Shown here piece by piece: positions 1-5,877 of a stretch of DNA of 6,182 nt; position 1 is the stretch's first letter, and every line of letters begins with the position of its first letter. Under the pieces are notes generated by a model. The model worked only from the letters and a program-made list of their open reading frames with translations, had not been told where the DNA came from and did no database searches. Both the position numbers and the translations under genes were made by a program. Origin of the DNA: JBNKFQ01 sp050289385 (GTDB lineage: Bacteria > Pseudomonadota > Gammaproteobacteria > Pseudomonadales > Porticoccaceae); contig JBNKFQ010000220.1 in NCBI GenBank assembly GCA_050289385.1, positions 1 to 6,182 of the forward strand, written 5' to 3'.

Positions 1-206
1 AACGCCTTGGGATCGTCTATGGCGAATTGTCGAATTTCGGGTGTTTCCAGGTTGCTGTAATCGTAGGGCTCGAGGGTTTTGGGTCTACTATTGATCAATT
101 CCCTGGCCAGCGTTGTTTTTCCCGCCTGCTTTGGACCCAGTAAAGTCACTACCGGATATTCACCCAGGAGATGTGTCAGTTCGTCTGCTATATGGCGTTT
201 AATCAT
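1..206 (-). CDS. AAA-family P-loop ATPase, N-terminal part (gene runs off the window)
   Basis: The minus strand from an ATG at 206-204 encodes 68 residues open to the window edge. It begins MIKRHIADEL and continues with a beta strand leading into a Walker A motif, GPKQAGKTT at residues 24-32. This 'short N-terminal helix, then PVVTLLGP..GKTT' layout is typical of the AAA_14/DUF4143 family of ATPases, usually about 380 residues long, whose exact cellular role is poorly defined. The Walker B and DUF4143 parts lie outside the window, so the family assignment is an inference from the N-terminus. An in-frame stop (218-216) lies just upstream, so ATG 206 is the only possible ATG start in this reading frame. 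I see no clear Shine-Dalgarno sequence before it. The gene diverges from the box operon and has no evident link to benzoate metabolism. Confidence 0.75.
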   Translation of the reverse strand, partial: MIKRHIADELTHLLGEYPVVTLLGPKQAGKTTLARELINSRPKTLEPYDYSNLETPEIRQFAIDDPKA

Positions 207-222
207 TATGAAATTCTAAAGT

Positions 223-254
223 GTGCAAAATAGGACTTCAGTACTGTTTTGCAC
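223..254. repeat. 32-bp near-perfect palindrome, probable operator
   Basis: GTGCAAAA (223-230) is exactly mirrored by TTTTGCAC (247-254). Inside these arms AG/CT (232-233/244-245) and ACT/AGT (235-237/240-242) also pair. Only positions 231/246, 234/243 and the central pair fail, so 13 of 16 base pairs are symmetric with essentially no loop. A loop-free palindrome of this length looks like a binding site for a dimeric or tetrameric protein rather than an RNA hairpin terminator, and there is no GC-rich stem followed by a T run. It sits 17 bp upstream of the divergent ATPase start codon, so control of that gene is the simplest reading. It also contains TGCA at both ends, a motif that recurs at the boxC promoter. 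Confidence 0.6.
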
Positions 255-390
255 GATTTTAAATGATGTCTCGTCCCGCTATATGCCGCAGGCAGACGGT
301 CGATGGAAGGTCACTGATAATGACATCATCGAGCACCATCCGCACGAACCTGCTACTGGCACCTTTAACTACCCACCCTTAAAGCAACAT

Positions 391-407
391 CCAATGACCA
401 ACATTGG
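391..407. repeat. Short inverted repeat CCAATG-N5-CATTGG
   Basis: CCAATG (391-396) and CATTGG (402-407) are perfect inverted 6-bp arms separated by ACCAA. The site lies about 45 bp upstream of the -35 element of the boxC promoter. This is a position where an activator or accessory regulator could bind, but the arms are short and no known regulator motif is recognised, so function is uncertain. Confidence 0.3.
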
Positions 408-450
408 AAATATGATGCGTTTTATTTCATTAATGCCTGCTGTATTGTGC

Positions 451-478
451 TTGACGTTAACATAAAGTGCAGTATAAT
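451..478 (+). promoter_or_regulatory. Sigma70-type promoter for the box operon
   Basis: The -35 hexamer TTGACG (451-456, five of six consensus bases) and a perfect -10 hexamer TATAAT (473-478) are separated by 16 bp. Transcription would start near 485. That leaves a leader of about 50 nt before the boxC ATG at 535 and rules out the in-frame ATG at 481 as the translation start, because it would lie upstream of the transcript. The promoter is strong on paper, so repression rather than activation is the expected control mode. Confidence 0.75.
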
Positions 479-485
479 GCATGCA
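468..485. promoter_or_regulatory. TGCA cluster overlapping the -10 element, candidate BoxR/BzdR-type operator
   Basis: TGCA occurs at 468-471, 478-481 and 482-485. The first two are separated by exactly six bases, and the last two form the self-complementary octamer TGCATGCA. The cluster covers the -10 hexamer and the expected transcription start, the classical place for a repressor. The BzdR and BoxR regulators of benzoyl-CoA pathways in Azoarcus are known, as I recall, to bind operators built from TGCA repeats within palindromes. The assignment here is an inference from that similarity; no regulator gene is in the window. Confidence 0.5.
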
Positions 486-518
486 AAAAGTTAAGAGATT
501 ATTGACGCCCCCTCAAAC

Positions 519-526
519 GAAGGTGA
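519..526 (+). promoter_or_regulatory. Ribosome binding site that fixes the boxC start
   Basis: GAAGGTGA contains AAGGTG (520-525), which pairs well with the anti-Shine-Dalgarno sequence and lies 9 nt before ATG 535. No comparable site precedes the in-frame ATG at 481. Together with the promoter position it supports 535 as the start of boxC. Confidence 0.65.
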
Positions 527-534
527 TAGCAAGC

Positions 535-2189
535 ATGATTGATTTTCAGACCCACCCTGATAACTACAAGCACTGGAAACTGACCTTCGACGGTCCTGTG
601 GCGACTCTGAGTATGGATGTAAACTCCACCGCAACCCTGTTTGACGGCTACGAATTAAAACTGAATTCCTACGACCTGGGGGTTGATATCGAACTCTATG
701 ACGCCATACAGCGGCTGCGATTCGAACACCCGAAAGTGAAATCCGTCATCCTGAATTCGGCGAAGGAAAAAGTATTTTGCGCAGGCGCCAATATCCGGAT
801 GCTGGGGGAGCCGCCCACGCCCATAAAGTGAACTTCTGTAAATTCACCAACGAAACCCGCAATTCCATCGAAGACGCCAGTGAAAACTCCAAACAGCGCT
901 ACCTCTGTGCCGTCAGCGGTACCGCCGCCGGAGGTGGCTATGAACTGGCATTGGCGACCGACTATATCGTTATGGCCGATGACGGCAACTCCGCCGTGTC
1001 ACTCCCCGAAGTCCCTTTGCTCGCGGTTTTGCCCGGAACCGGCGGTTTAACCCGCCTCGTCGATAAGCGCAAAGTACGCCGCGATCACGCCGATGTCTTC
1101 TGCACCCTCGAAGAAGGCATTCGCGGTAAGCGCGCGGTGGACTGGCGCCTGGTGGATGAAGTGATACCCGGTTCCAAATTTAAAGACGCCGTGCGCGAGC
1201 GCGCGCTCGAAATCGCCGCCACGTCCGATCGTCCCGACGATGCCAAGGGAATTCAGCTGACGACACTGGAAAGAGAGTTTCAGGAAAACAGCCTGCGTTA
1301 CCCCTATGTCGAGGTGCAAATCGATCCCGCCAAACGCGTTGCCACCGTTACCGTGCGGGCGCCTGAAACCGGCGTGCCCGCGGGCATGGGCGTGGAAGAG
1401 GCGGTCAGTCAGGGGGCGGACTTCTGGCCGTTGGCGGTTTGTCGTCAACTGGACGATGCCATTTTGCACCTGCGTCTCAATGAACTGGAAACGGGAACGC
1501 TGATTTTTAAAACCCAGGGCGATGCCGATATCGTCGAAGCCTATGACGAATTTATTAACAAAAATCAAAACAACTGGTTAATGCGTGAGATCGCCCTCTA
1601 CTGGCGCCGTACCCTGAAGCGCATCGATTTAACCTCACGCACCACCCTGGCCTTTATTGAGCCCGGCAGTTGTTTCGTCGGTGTGTTGGCGGAATTGCTG
1701 TTCTCGGTAGACCGCAGCTATATGCTAGAGGGGCAGTTTGAAAGCGATGATCGCCCGGAGGCGACAGTGCGTTTGACCGCCGCCAATTTCGCTCCTTACC
1801 CCATGTCCAACGGCATCACGCGCTTGCAAACCCGTTTTCTCGGCGAACCGGAATCGGTCGATGTCTGCCGGGAAAAGCTGGGGCAAAACCTCGATGCCAA
1901 AGCCTGTGAAGAACTGGGACTGATCACCTACAGCCTCGACTTTATTGATTGGGATGACGAAACACGGCTGTTGATCGAAGAGCGCGCCAGCTTCTCACCC
2001 GATTGTCTCACCGGTATGGAGGCCAACCTGCGTTTTGCCGGTCCCGAGACCATGGAAACCAAGATTTTCGGTCGCCTTACCGCCTGGCAAAACTGGATCT
2101 TCCAGCGCCCCAATGCGGTCGCTGAAAAAGGCGCCTTGCAACTTTATGGCACCGGTGCGCGCCCCGAATATGACTTGAAGCGCGTATAA
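535..2189 (+). CDS. boxC: Benzoyl-CoA-dihydrodiol lyase BoxC, interrupted by a -1 frameshift at 804-808
   Basis: BoxC is a cytosolic crotonase-superfamily enzyme that hydrolytically opens the 2,3-epoxybenzoyl-CoA/dihydrodiol ring to 3,4-dehydroadipyl-CoA semialdehyde plus formate. As read, the first frame (from ATG 535) stops at 829-831 after 98 residues, and the rest is encoded in another frame up to the stop at 2187-2189. Adding one G in the G run joins them into about 551 residues, the usual BoxC length. The join reads MLGGAA-HAHKVNFCKF, with the same spacing as known BoxC proteins. In the joined protein Cys102, Glu137 (GGGYE) and Glu159 (LPEVP) match Cys111, Glu146 and Glu168 that I recall from the Burkholderia xenovorans LB400 enzyme, at a constant offset of nine. 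The C-terminus, with ETMETKIFGRLTAWQNW, is also strongly conserved. ATG 535 gives an N-terminus (MIDFQTHPDNYKHWK) like that of relatives; ATG 481 would lie before the predicted transcript start. The identification is very secure; whether the gene is truly broken is open. Confidence 0.93.
804..808 (+). other. Frameshift site in a five-G run within boxC
   Basis: The reading frame upstream (CTG GGG GAG, 802-810) must move back one base so that GGA (807-809) and GCC (810-812) are read next. A sixth G would do exactly this. The upstream frame stays homologous to BoxC up to MLG and the downstream frame is homologous from HAHKVNF, with no residues missing, so the lesion is a single-base loss in the homopolymer. 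A ribosome could slip from GGG to GGG in the P site, but the next codon does not re-pair as in a standard X XXY YYZ heptamer, and no stimulatory hairpin is evident. Confidence 0.85.
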
Positions 2190-2232
2190 CGACAGCCGGT
2201 AACGGTAGGTAGATAGCGAAGAGGATAACAAC

Positions 2233-3696
2233 ATGAGCAACTCCGCAGCACCTGATGCGATCGTAGAAGTGAACTACGACGAATTGATTCCCAATAATGT
2301 AGACCTCAGCAATGACGCCCGGTTGAAAAAGGCGTTGGAAAGCTGGCACCCCAAATATATCGACTGGTGGAATGAGGCCGGCCCGGAAGACACCCAGGAT
2401 CTGGAAGTGTATCTGCGCACGGCGGTGGGGGTCGACCCCAAAGGCTGGGCGAAGTTTGGCCATGTAAAAATGCCCGAGTATCGCTGGGGTATTTTACTGG
2501 CGCCACAGGAACAAGAGCGCACGATTCCATTCGGTAAGCACAAAGGCGAGCCCGCCTGGCAGGAAGTGCCGGGGGAATACCGGGCGTTGCTGCGCCGTTT
2601 GATTGTAGTGCAGGGCGATACCGAGCCTGCCTCCGTCGAACAGCAGCGTTACCTGAGTAAAACAGCACCTTCACTGTACGATATGCGCAACCTGTTCCAG
2701 GTCAACGTCGAAGAGGGTCGCCATCTCTGGGCCATGGTTTATCTGCTGGTAAAATACTTTGGTCGCGATGGCCGGGAAGAGGCTGAAGCCATGCTCGAAC
2801 GTCGTTCGGCCAACGAAGACAAACCGCGAATTCTCGGCGCGTTTAATGAGGAAACGCCGGACTGGTTGTCCTTTTTTATGTTTACCTATTTTACCGACCG
2901 CGATGGCAAGATGCAGTTGGAGTCGCTGGCGCAGTCAGGTTTTGATCCCCTGTCGCGCAGCTGTCGTTTTATGCTGACAGAAGAAGCCCACCATATGTTT
3001 GTCGGTGAGACCGGTGTCGGACGCGTTATCCAGCGCACCTGTGAGGCAATGAACCAGGCCGGTATTACCGACGCCAATGACATCAAAGCCGTGCGCGACC
3101 TGGGCGTGATTGATTTGCCGACGCTGCAAAAGAAAGTCAATTTCCACGCAAGTGTCACCTATGACCTGTTTGGTGCAGAGGTGTCCACCAATGCCGCGGC
3201 CGCGTTTACAGCCGGTATCAAAGGCCGCTTCAATGAAAACAAACTCGACGATGATCACGTGTTGACAAACGATGTCTACAGGGTCGATCGCATAGTCGAC
3301 GGCAAGATCGTTTCCGAGGACGAGCCGGCATTGAATGCAATTAACGGTCGTTTGCTGGATGACTATATCAAGGACGCCGCGGGCGGGGTGGGACGCTGGA
3401 ATAAAATAATCAAAAAAGCCGGTGTCGATTTTGAAATTACCCTGCCCCATAAGGGGTTCAACCGCAAGATCGGTGAATTCTCCGAACACTTTATCACCCC
3501 CGGGGGCGAGGTGGTCAGTGAAGCGCAATGGAATGCCCAAAAGGATAGTTGGTTGTGTTCCGAGGCCGATGGAGATTATATCCACTCACTGATGGTTCCC
3601 TGTCGGGAAAAGGGTCAATACGCAGGATGGGTTGCCGAACCGCGCGTTGGCATTAACAACCAACCAGGTGACTTTGAGTACGTCAAAATCAATTAA
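2233..3696 (+). CDS. boxB: Benzoyl-CoA 2,3-epoxidase, di-iron oxygenase component BoxB
   Basis: BoxB uses O2 and electrons from BoxA to convert benzoyl-CoA to 2,3-epoxybenzoyl-CoA, the dearomatising step of the box pathway. The 487-residue protein is close to the roughly 475 residues of the Azoarcus evansii enzyme. All six expected di-iron ligands are visible: Glu131 (GDTEPAS), Glu161 and His164 (EEGRH), Asp222 (YFTDRDG), Glu251 and His254 (EEAHH). They match the ligands I recall from the BoxB crystal structure (E120, E150, H153, D211, E240, H243) at a constant offset of 11. The start is supported by AAGAGGAT (2219-2226), with GAGGA (2221-2225) placed 7 nt before the ATG. The gene lies 43 nt downstream of boxC with no terminator between, so the two are co-transcribed. 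A terminator-like hairpin follows at 3741-3789. Nothing in the coding sequence suggests damage. Confidence 0.97.
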   Translation: MSNSAAPDAIVEVNYDELIPNNVDLSNDARLKKALESWHPKYIDWWNEAGPEDTQDLEVYLRTAVGVDPKGWAKFGHVKMPEYRWGILLAPQEQERTIPFGKHKGEPAWQEVPGEYRALLRRLIVVQGDTEPASVEQQRYLSKTAPSLYDMRNLFQVNVEEGRHLWAMVYLLVKYFGRDGREEAEAMLERRSANEDKPRILGAFNEETPDWLSFFMFTYFTDRDGKMQLESLAQSGFDPLSRSCRFMLTEEAHHMFVGETGVGRVIQRTCEAMNQAGITDANDIKAVRDLGVIDLPTLQKKVNFHASVTYDLFGAEVSTNAAAAFTAGIKGRFNENKLDDDHVLTNDVYRVDRIVDGKIVSEDEPALNAINGRLLDDYIKDAAGGVGRWNKIIKKAGVDFEITLPHKGFNRKIGEFSEHFITPGGEVVSEAQWNAQKDSWLCSEADGDYIHSLMVPCREKGQYAGWVAEPRVGINNQPGDFEYVKIN

Positions 3697-3740
3697 TACA
3701 ACATTGGAATAGTTCAGCAACGAAATCAACCTGTGCGCTT

Positions 3741-3789
3741 ACCGAAACGGGCACGAATCATTCAATACTTGTGTCGGTTTCGGTTTTTT
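3741..3789 (+). terminator. Rho-independent terminator between boxB and boxA
   Basis: ACCGAAAC (3741-3748) pairs perfectly with GTTTCGGT (3777-3784). After one G-G mismatch the stem continues as GGCAC (3750-3754) with GTGTC (3771-3775), including one G-T pair, leaving a 16-nt loop. Six Ts (3784-3789) follow directly. The T run is only on the + strand side, so the terminator acts after boxB. The next gene begins 26 nt later, and I find no good promoter between, so readthrough probably feeds boxA. Confidence 0.75.
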
Positions 3790-3815
3790 GAACAGAGTCC
3801 GAATGGTTACCCGCT

Positions 3816-5033
3816 ATGAATTTGTTACGCCAGCACCTAATCGATCCGGAAATTTGTATTCGCTGTAATACCTGTGAAGAAACCTGTCCCCAGGATGCCA
3901 TAACCCACGACGATAACAACTATGTCGTCGATGTGGGAAAGTGCAATCTCTGCATGGATTGCATCTCGCCATGCCCGACAGGCTCTATCGATAACTGGCG
4001 CATAGTGACTACAGCTTATAGCCTGGAAGAACAGCTCTCCTGGGACGAACTGCCCGAGGAAATTGACCACGGCGATGATGCCACGCTCGACCTGGTGCAG
4101 TACGAGGCCAGTGAGCAGGATGCCAGTGCCATTCTTGAAGTCGCACACGCGGGCCAGAGTGGAAAGGTTATGCCCCCCCCTTCGGCGTCCCGCCCCTATA
4201 TCAATATTTTCAGTCGCGAGCGGCCGATCGTGGCGCGGGTGGCGGGAAATTTCCGCATTACCGACGTCGATTCGGAGTCGGATATTCACCATGTGGTTCT
4301 GGACTTTGGCGAGCGTACCTTCCCTGTTCTGGAAGGGCAAAGCATCGGCATTATTCCGCCCGGCGAAGATGAAAAAGGCCGCCCGTATCTGGTGCGACTC
4401 TATTCGGTTGCCAGCCCCCGCGATGGCGAGCGGCCCGGCGCCAACAATGTGTCGTTGACGGTTAAACGCGTCGTCTATGAAGAGCAGGGCAAAACCGTCC
4501 GCGGGATTGGCTCTAACTATGTTTGCGACTTGAAAAAAGGCGATGAAGTTCGGGTTACCGGACCTTTTGGCTCCACCTTCCTGATGCCCAACCATACGGC
4601 CGCCAATCTTATAATGATTTGCACCGGCACCGGTGCTGCCCCGTTTCGCGCTATGACCGAATATCGTCGCCGTCATATGCCCCATGTAGAAGGCAAGTTG
4701 AAATTGTATTTCGGTGCGCGAACAGCAGGTGAATTACCCTATTTCGGGCCGCTTAAAAAACTCAGCGATAAATTTATTGACAAGCAGCTGGTATTTTCCC
4801 GAGTGCCCGGTAAGGCAAAGGAATATGTACAGGACCGTATGCTCAGTCAGTCGGACACATTGGCAAAACTGATAGACGTGGATGAAACCTACGTTTACAT
4901 CTGTGGCTTGAAAGGGATGGAACAGGGCGTCGAGGCGGCGTTTGAGAAAATCTGCACTGATCACCGTTTGGATTGGTCAACATTGAAAACGAAAATGCAG
5001 CAATCCGGTCGCTATCATGTCGAAACCTATTGA
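3816..5033 (+). CDS. boxA: Benzoyl-CoA oxygenase reductase component BoxA
   Basis: BoxA is the NADPH-dependent iron-sulfur flavoprotein that supplies electrons to BoxB. The 405 residues split into an N-terminal ferredoxin part and a C-terminal ferredoxin-NADP reductase part. Two [4Fe-4S] motifs, CxxCxxCxxxCP, sit at Cys14/17/20/24 and Cys43/46/49/53. A linker follows to about residue 125. The FAD motif RLYSVAS is at 194-200, the nucleotide-binding loop CTGTGAAPFR at 269-278, and YICGLKGM at 361-368 is the usual C-terminal NADP-side motif. The N-terminus (RQHLIDPEICIRCNTCEETC) is typical of BoxA. An in-frame stop at 3789-3791 leaves ATG 3816 as the first available ATG. The ribosome binding site is weak (no clear AGGAG), which together with the terminator upstream suggests lower output than BoxB. 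The gene end overlaps the next gene by 17 nt. Confidence 0.96.
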   Translation: MNLLRQHLIDPEICIRCNTCEETCPQDAITHDDNNYVVDVGKCNLCMDCISPCPTGSIDNWRIVTTAYSLEEQLSWDELPEEIDHGDDATLDLVQYEASEQDASAILEVAHAGQSGKVMPPPSASRPYINIFSRERPIVARVAGNFRITDVDSESDIHHVVLDFGERTFPVLEGQSIGIIPPGEDEKGRPYLVRLYSVASPRDGERPGANNVSLTVKRVVYEEQGKTVRGIGSNYVCDLKKGDEVRVTGPFGSTFLMPNHTAANLIMICTGTGAAPFRAMTEYRRRHMPHVEGKLKLYFGARTAGELPYFGPLKKLSDKFIDKQLVFSRVPGKAKEYVQDRMLSQSDTLAKLIDVDETYVYICGLKGMEQGVEAAFEKICTDHRLDWSTLKTKMQQSGRYHVETY

Positions 5034-5838
5034 TGCTCATCGGCAGCGGCAGGAGGCCGGCGCCGATTACAAGACCTTGCGGGTCGATACCACTCTGGCG
5101 AATATTCTGGTCATTCGCTTGCATCGTCCCGAAGCGCGCAATGCCCTGACAACGGAACTGCTGACAGAACTGGTGGAGCTGCTCGAAGCTGCGGACAATG
5201 ATAAACAGGTGTTAGCTGTCGTGTTGACCGGCAGTGAGACCGTGTTTGCCGCCGGCGCCGACCTTAAGGAAATGGCGGCTATGGATATGGTCGGCATTCT
5301 CGAAGATGTGCGCCCGAAAATCTGGCACCGTATTGCCCGTTTTTCCAAGCCATTGATTGCCGCGGTGAATGGCTTTGCCCTCGGCGGCGGCTGCGAGTTG
5401 GTGATGCACGCAGATATTGTGATCGCCGGTGACGATGCCAGGTTCGGCCAGCCCGAGATTAACCTCGGCATTATACCAGGGGCTGGCGGCACGCAACGCT
5501 TGATTCGCACCGTTGGTAAGCCCCTGGCCATGAAAATGGTGCTCGCGGGTGAATTTATCACGGCCCGGGAAGCGTTGGCAGCGGGTCTGGTCGCAGAAGT
5601 GACAACACCGGAGCAGACTCTGTCGCGCGCGATCGGGCTGGCGCAGCTTATTGCACAGAAACCTCCCCTGGCCGTGCAACAGGCGAAAGAAGTGCTCTTA
5701 AAAGCCTTTGAAACACACTTGGAAAGTGGCCTGCACTATGAGCGTAAAGCCTTTACGGTGCTGGCCGGAACCCGTGATAGAAACGAAGGTATTGCGGCTT
5801 TTTTCGAAAAGCGCAAACCCGATTTTAAAGGGTGCTAA
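5017..5838 (+). CDS. Enoyl-CoA hydratase/isomerase, crotonase family (PaaF-like)
   Basis: This is a 273-residue crotonase-family protein, near the usual 255-265 with a short N-terminal extension. The oxyanion-hole segment FAAGADLKEM covers residues 77-86 and the second oxyanion glycine lies in ALGGGCE. Both catalytic glutamates of true hydratases are present, Glu127 (GGCE) and Glu147 (FGQPE), 20 residues apart as in rat crotonase (Glu144/Glu164). The GIIPGAGGTQRL stretch follows as expected. Hydration of 2,3-dehydroadipyl-CoA to 3-hydroxyadipyl-CoA, as done by PaaF in phenylacetate degradation, is the likely role given the neighbours; the substrate cannot be read from sequence. A fatty-acid or other short-chain enoyl-CoA hydratase is the alternative. 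ATG 5017 overlaps boxA by 17 nt and has only a weak ribosome binding site, implying translational coupling. Confidence 0.88.
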   Translation: MSKPIDAHRQRQEAGADYKTLRVDTTLANILVIRLHRPEARNALTTELLTELVELLEAADNDKQVLAVVLTGSETVFAAGADLKEMAAMDMVGILEDVRPKIWHRIARFSKPLIAAVNGFALGGGCELVMHADIVIAGDDARFGQPEINLGIIPGAGGTQRLIRTVGKPLAMKMVLAGEFITAREALAAGLVAEVTTPEQTLSRAIGLAQLIAQKPPLAVQQAKEVLLKAFETHLESGLHYERKAFTVLAGTRDRNEGIAAFFEKRKPDFKGC

Positions 5839-5877
5839 AGTGGGCGTCTCATTAAAGGCCAAGAGGGAATGTGAATA

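Larger units (their letters stand above)
207..534. other. Divergent intergenic regulatory region between the ATPase gene and boxC
   Basis: This stretch of about 330 bases has no convincing gene and is visibly more AT-rich than the box genes. It holds, from left to right, a 32-bp palindrome next to the ATPase start, a short inverted repeat (391-407), a near-consensus promoter (451-478), a TGCA cluster on the -10 element, and the boxC ribosome binding site. I see nothing definable between 255 and 390. A GTG-initiated open frame at 223-465 is considered spurious. Confidence 0.7.

Noticed and set aside
263..329. Inverted repeat ATGATGTC (263-270) / GACATCAT (322-329)
   Set aside because: Arms of 8 bp separated by 51 bp are expected about once by chance in a region of this size, and nothing else supports a function.
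223..465. Open frame of 80 codons starting with GTG in the intergenic region
   Set aside because: It begins inside the palindrome, has no ribosome binding site or recognisable homology, shows no coding-like composition, and ends within the boxC promoter.
481..534. ATG 481 as the boxC start
   Set aside because: It lies upstream of the expected transcription start near 485 and lacks a Shine-Dalgarno sequence. The extra 18 residues are not BoxC-like, while ATG 535 has a good site and a conserved N-terminus.
777..806. TTG 777 as the start of a separate downstream gene
   Set aside because: The residues encoded here (MRRRQYPDAG) are a frame-shifted reading of conserved BoxC sequence. Homology in this frame starts only after the G run.
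3788..3820. Promoter between the terminator and boxA (TTGAAC at 3788-3793)
   Set aside because: No -10-like hexamer lies at 16-18 bp; TATGAA (3815-3820) is 21 bp away and inside the start codon.
3837..4685. Long minus-strand open frame of 282 codons opposite boxA (also 2935-3585 opposite boxB and 1047-1568 opposite boxC)
   Set aside because: These are shadows of well-identified coding genes on the + strand; the translations show no domain and no ribosome binding site was evident.
5051..5079. AGGAGG (5051-5056) followed by an in-frame TTG (5077) as an alternative hydratase start
   Set aside because: The spacing of 20 nt is too long for a functional Shine-Dalgarno pair, and ATG 5017 gives a normal overlap with boxA.
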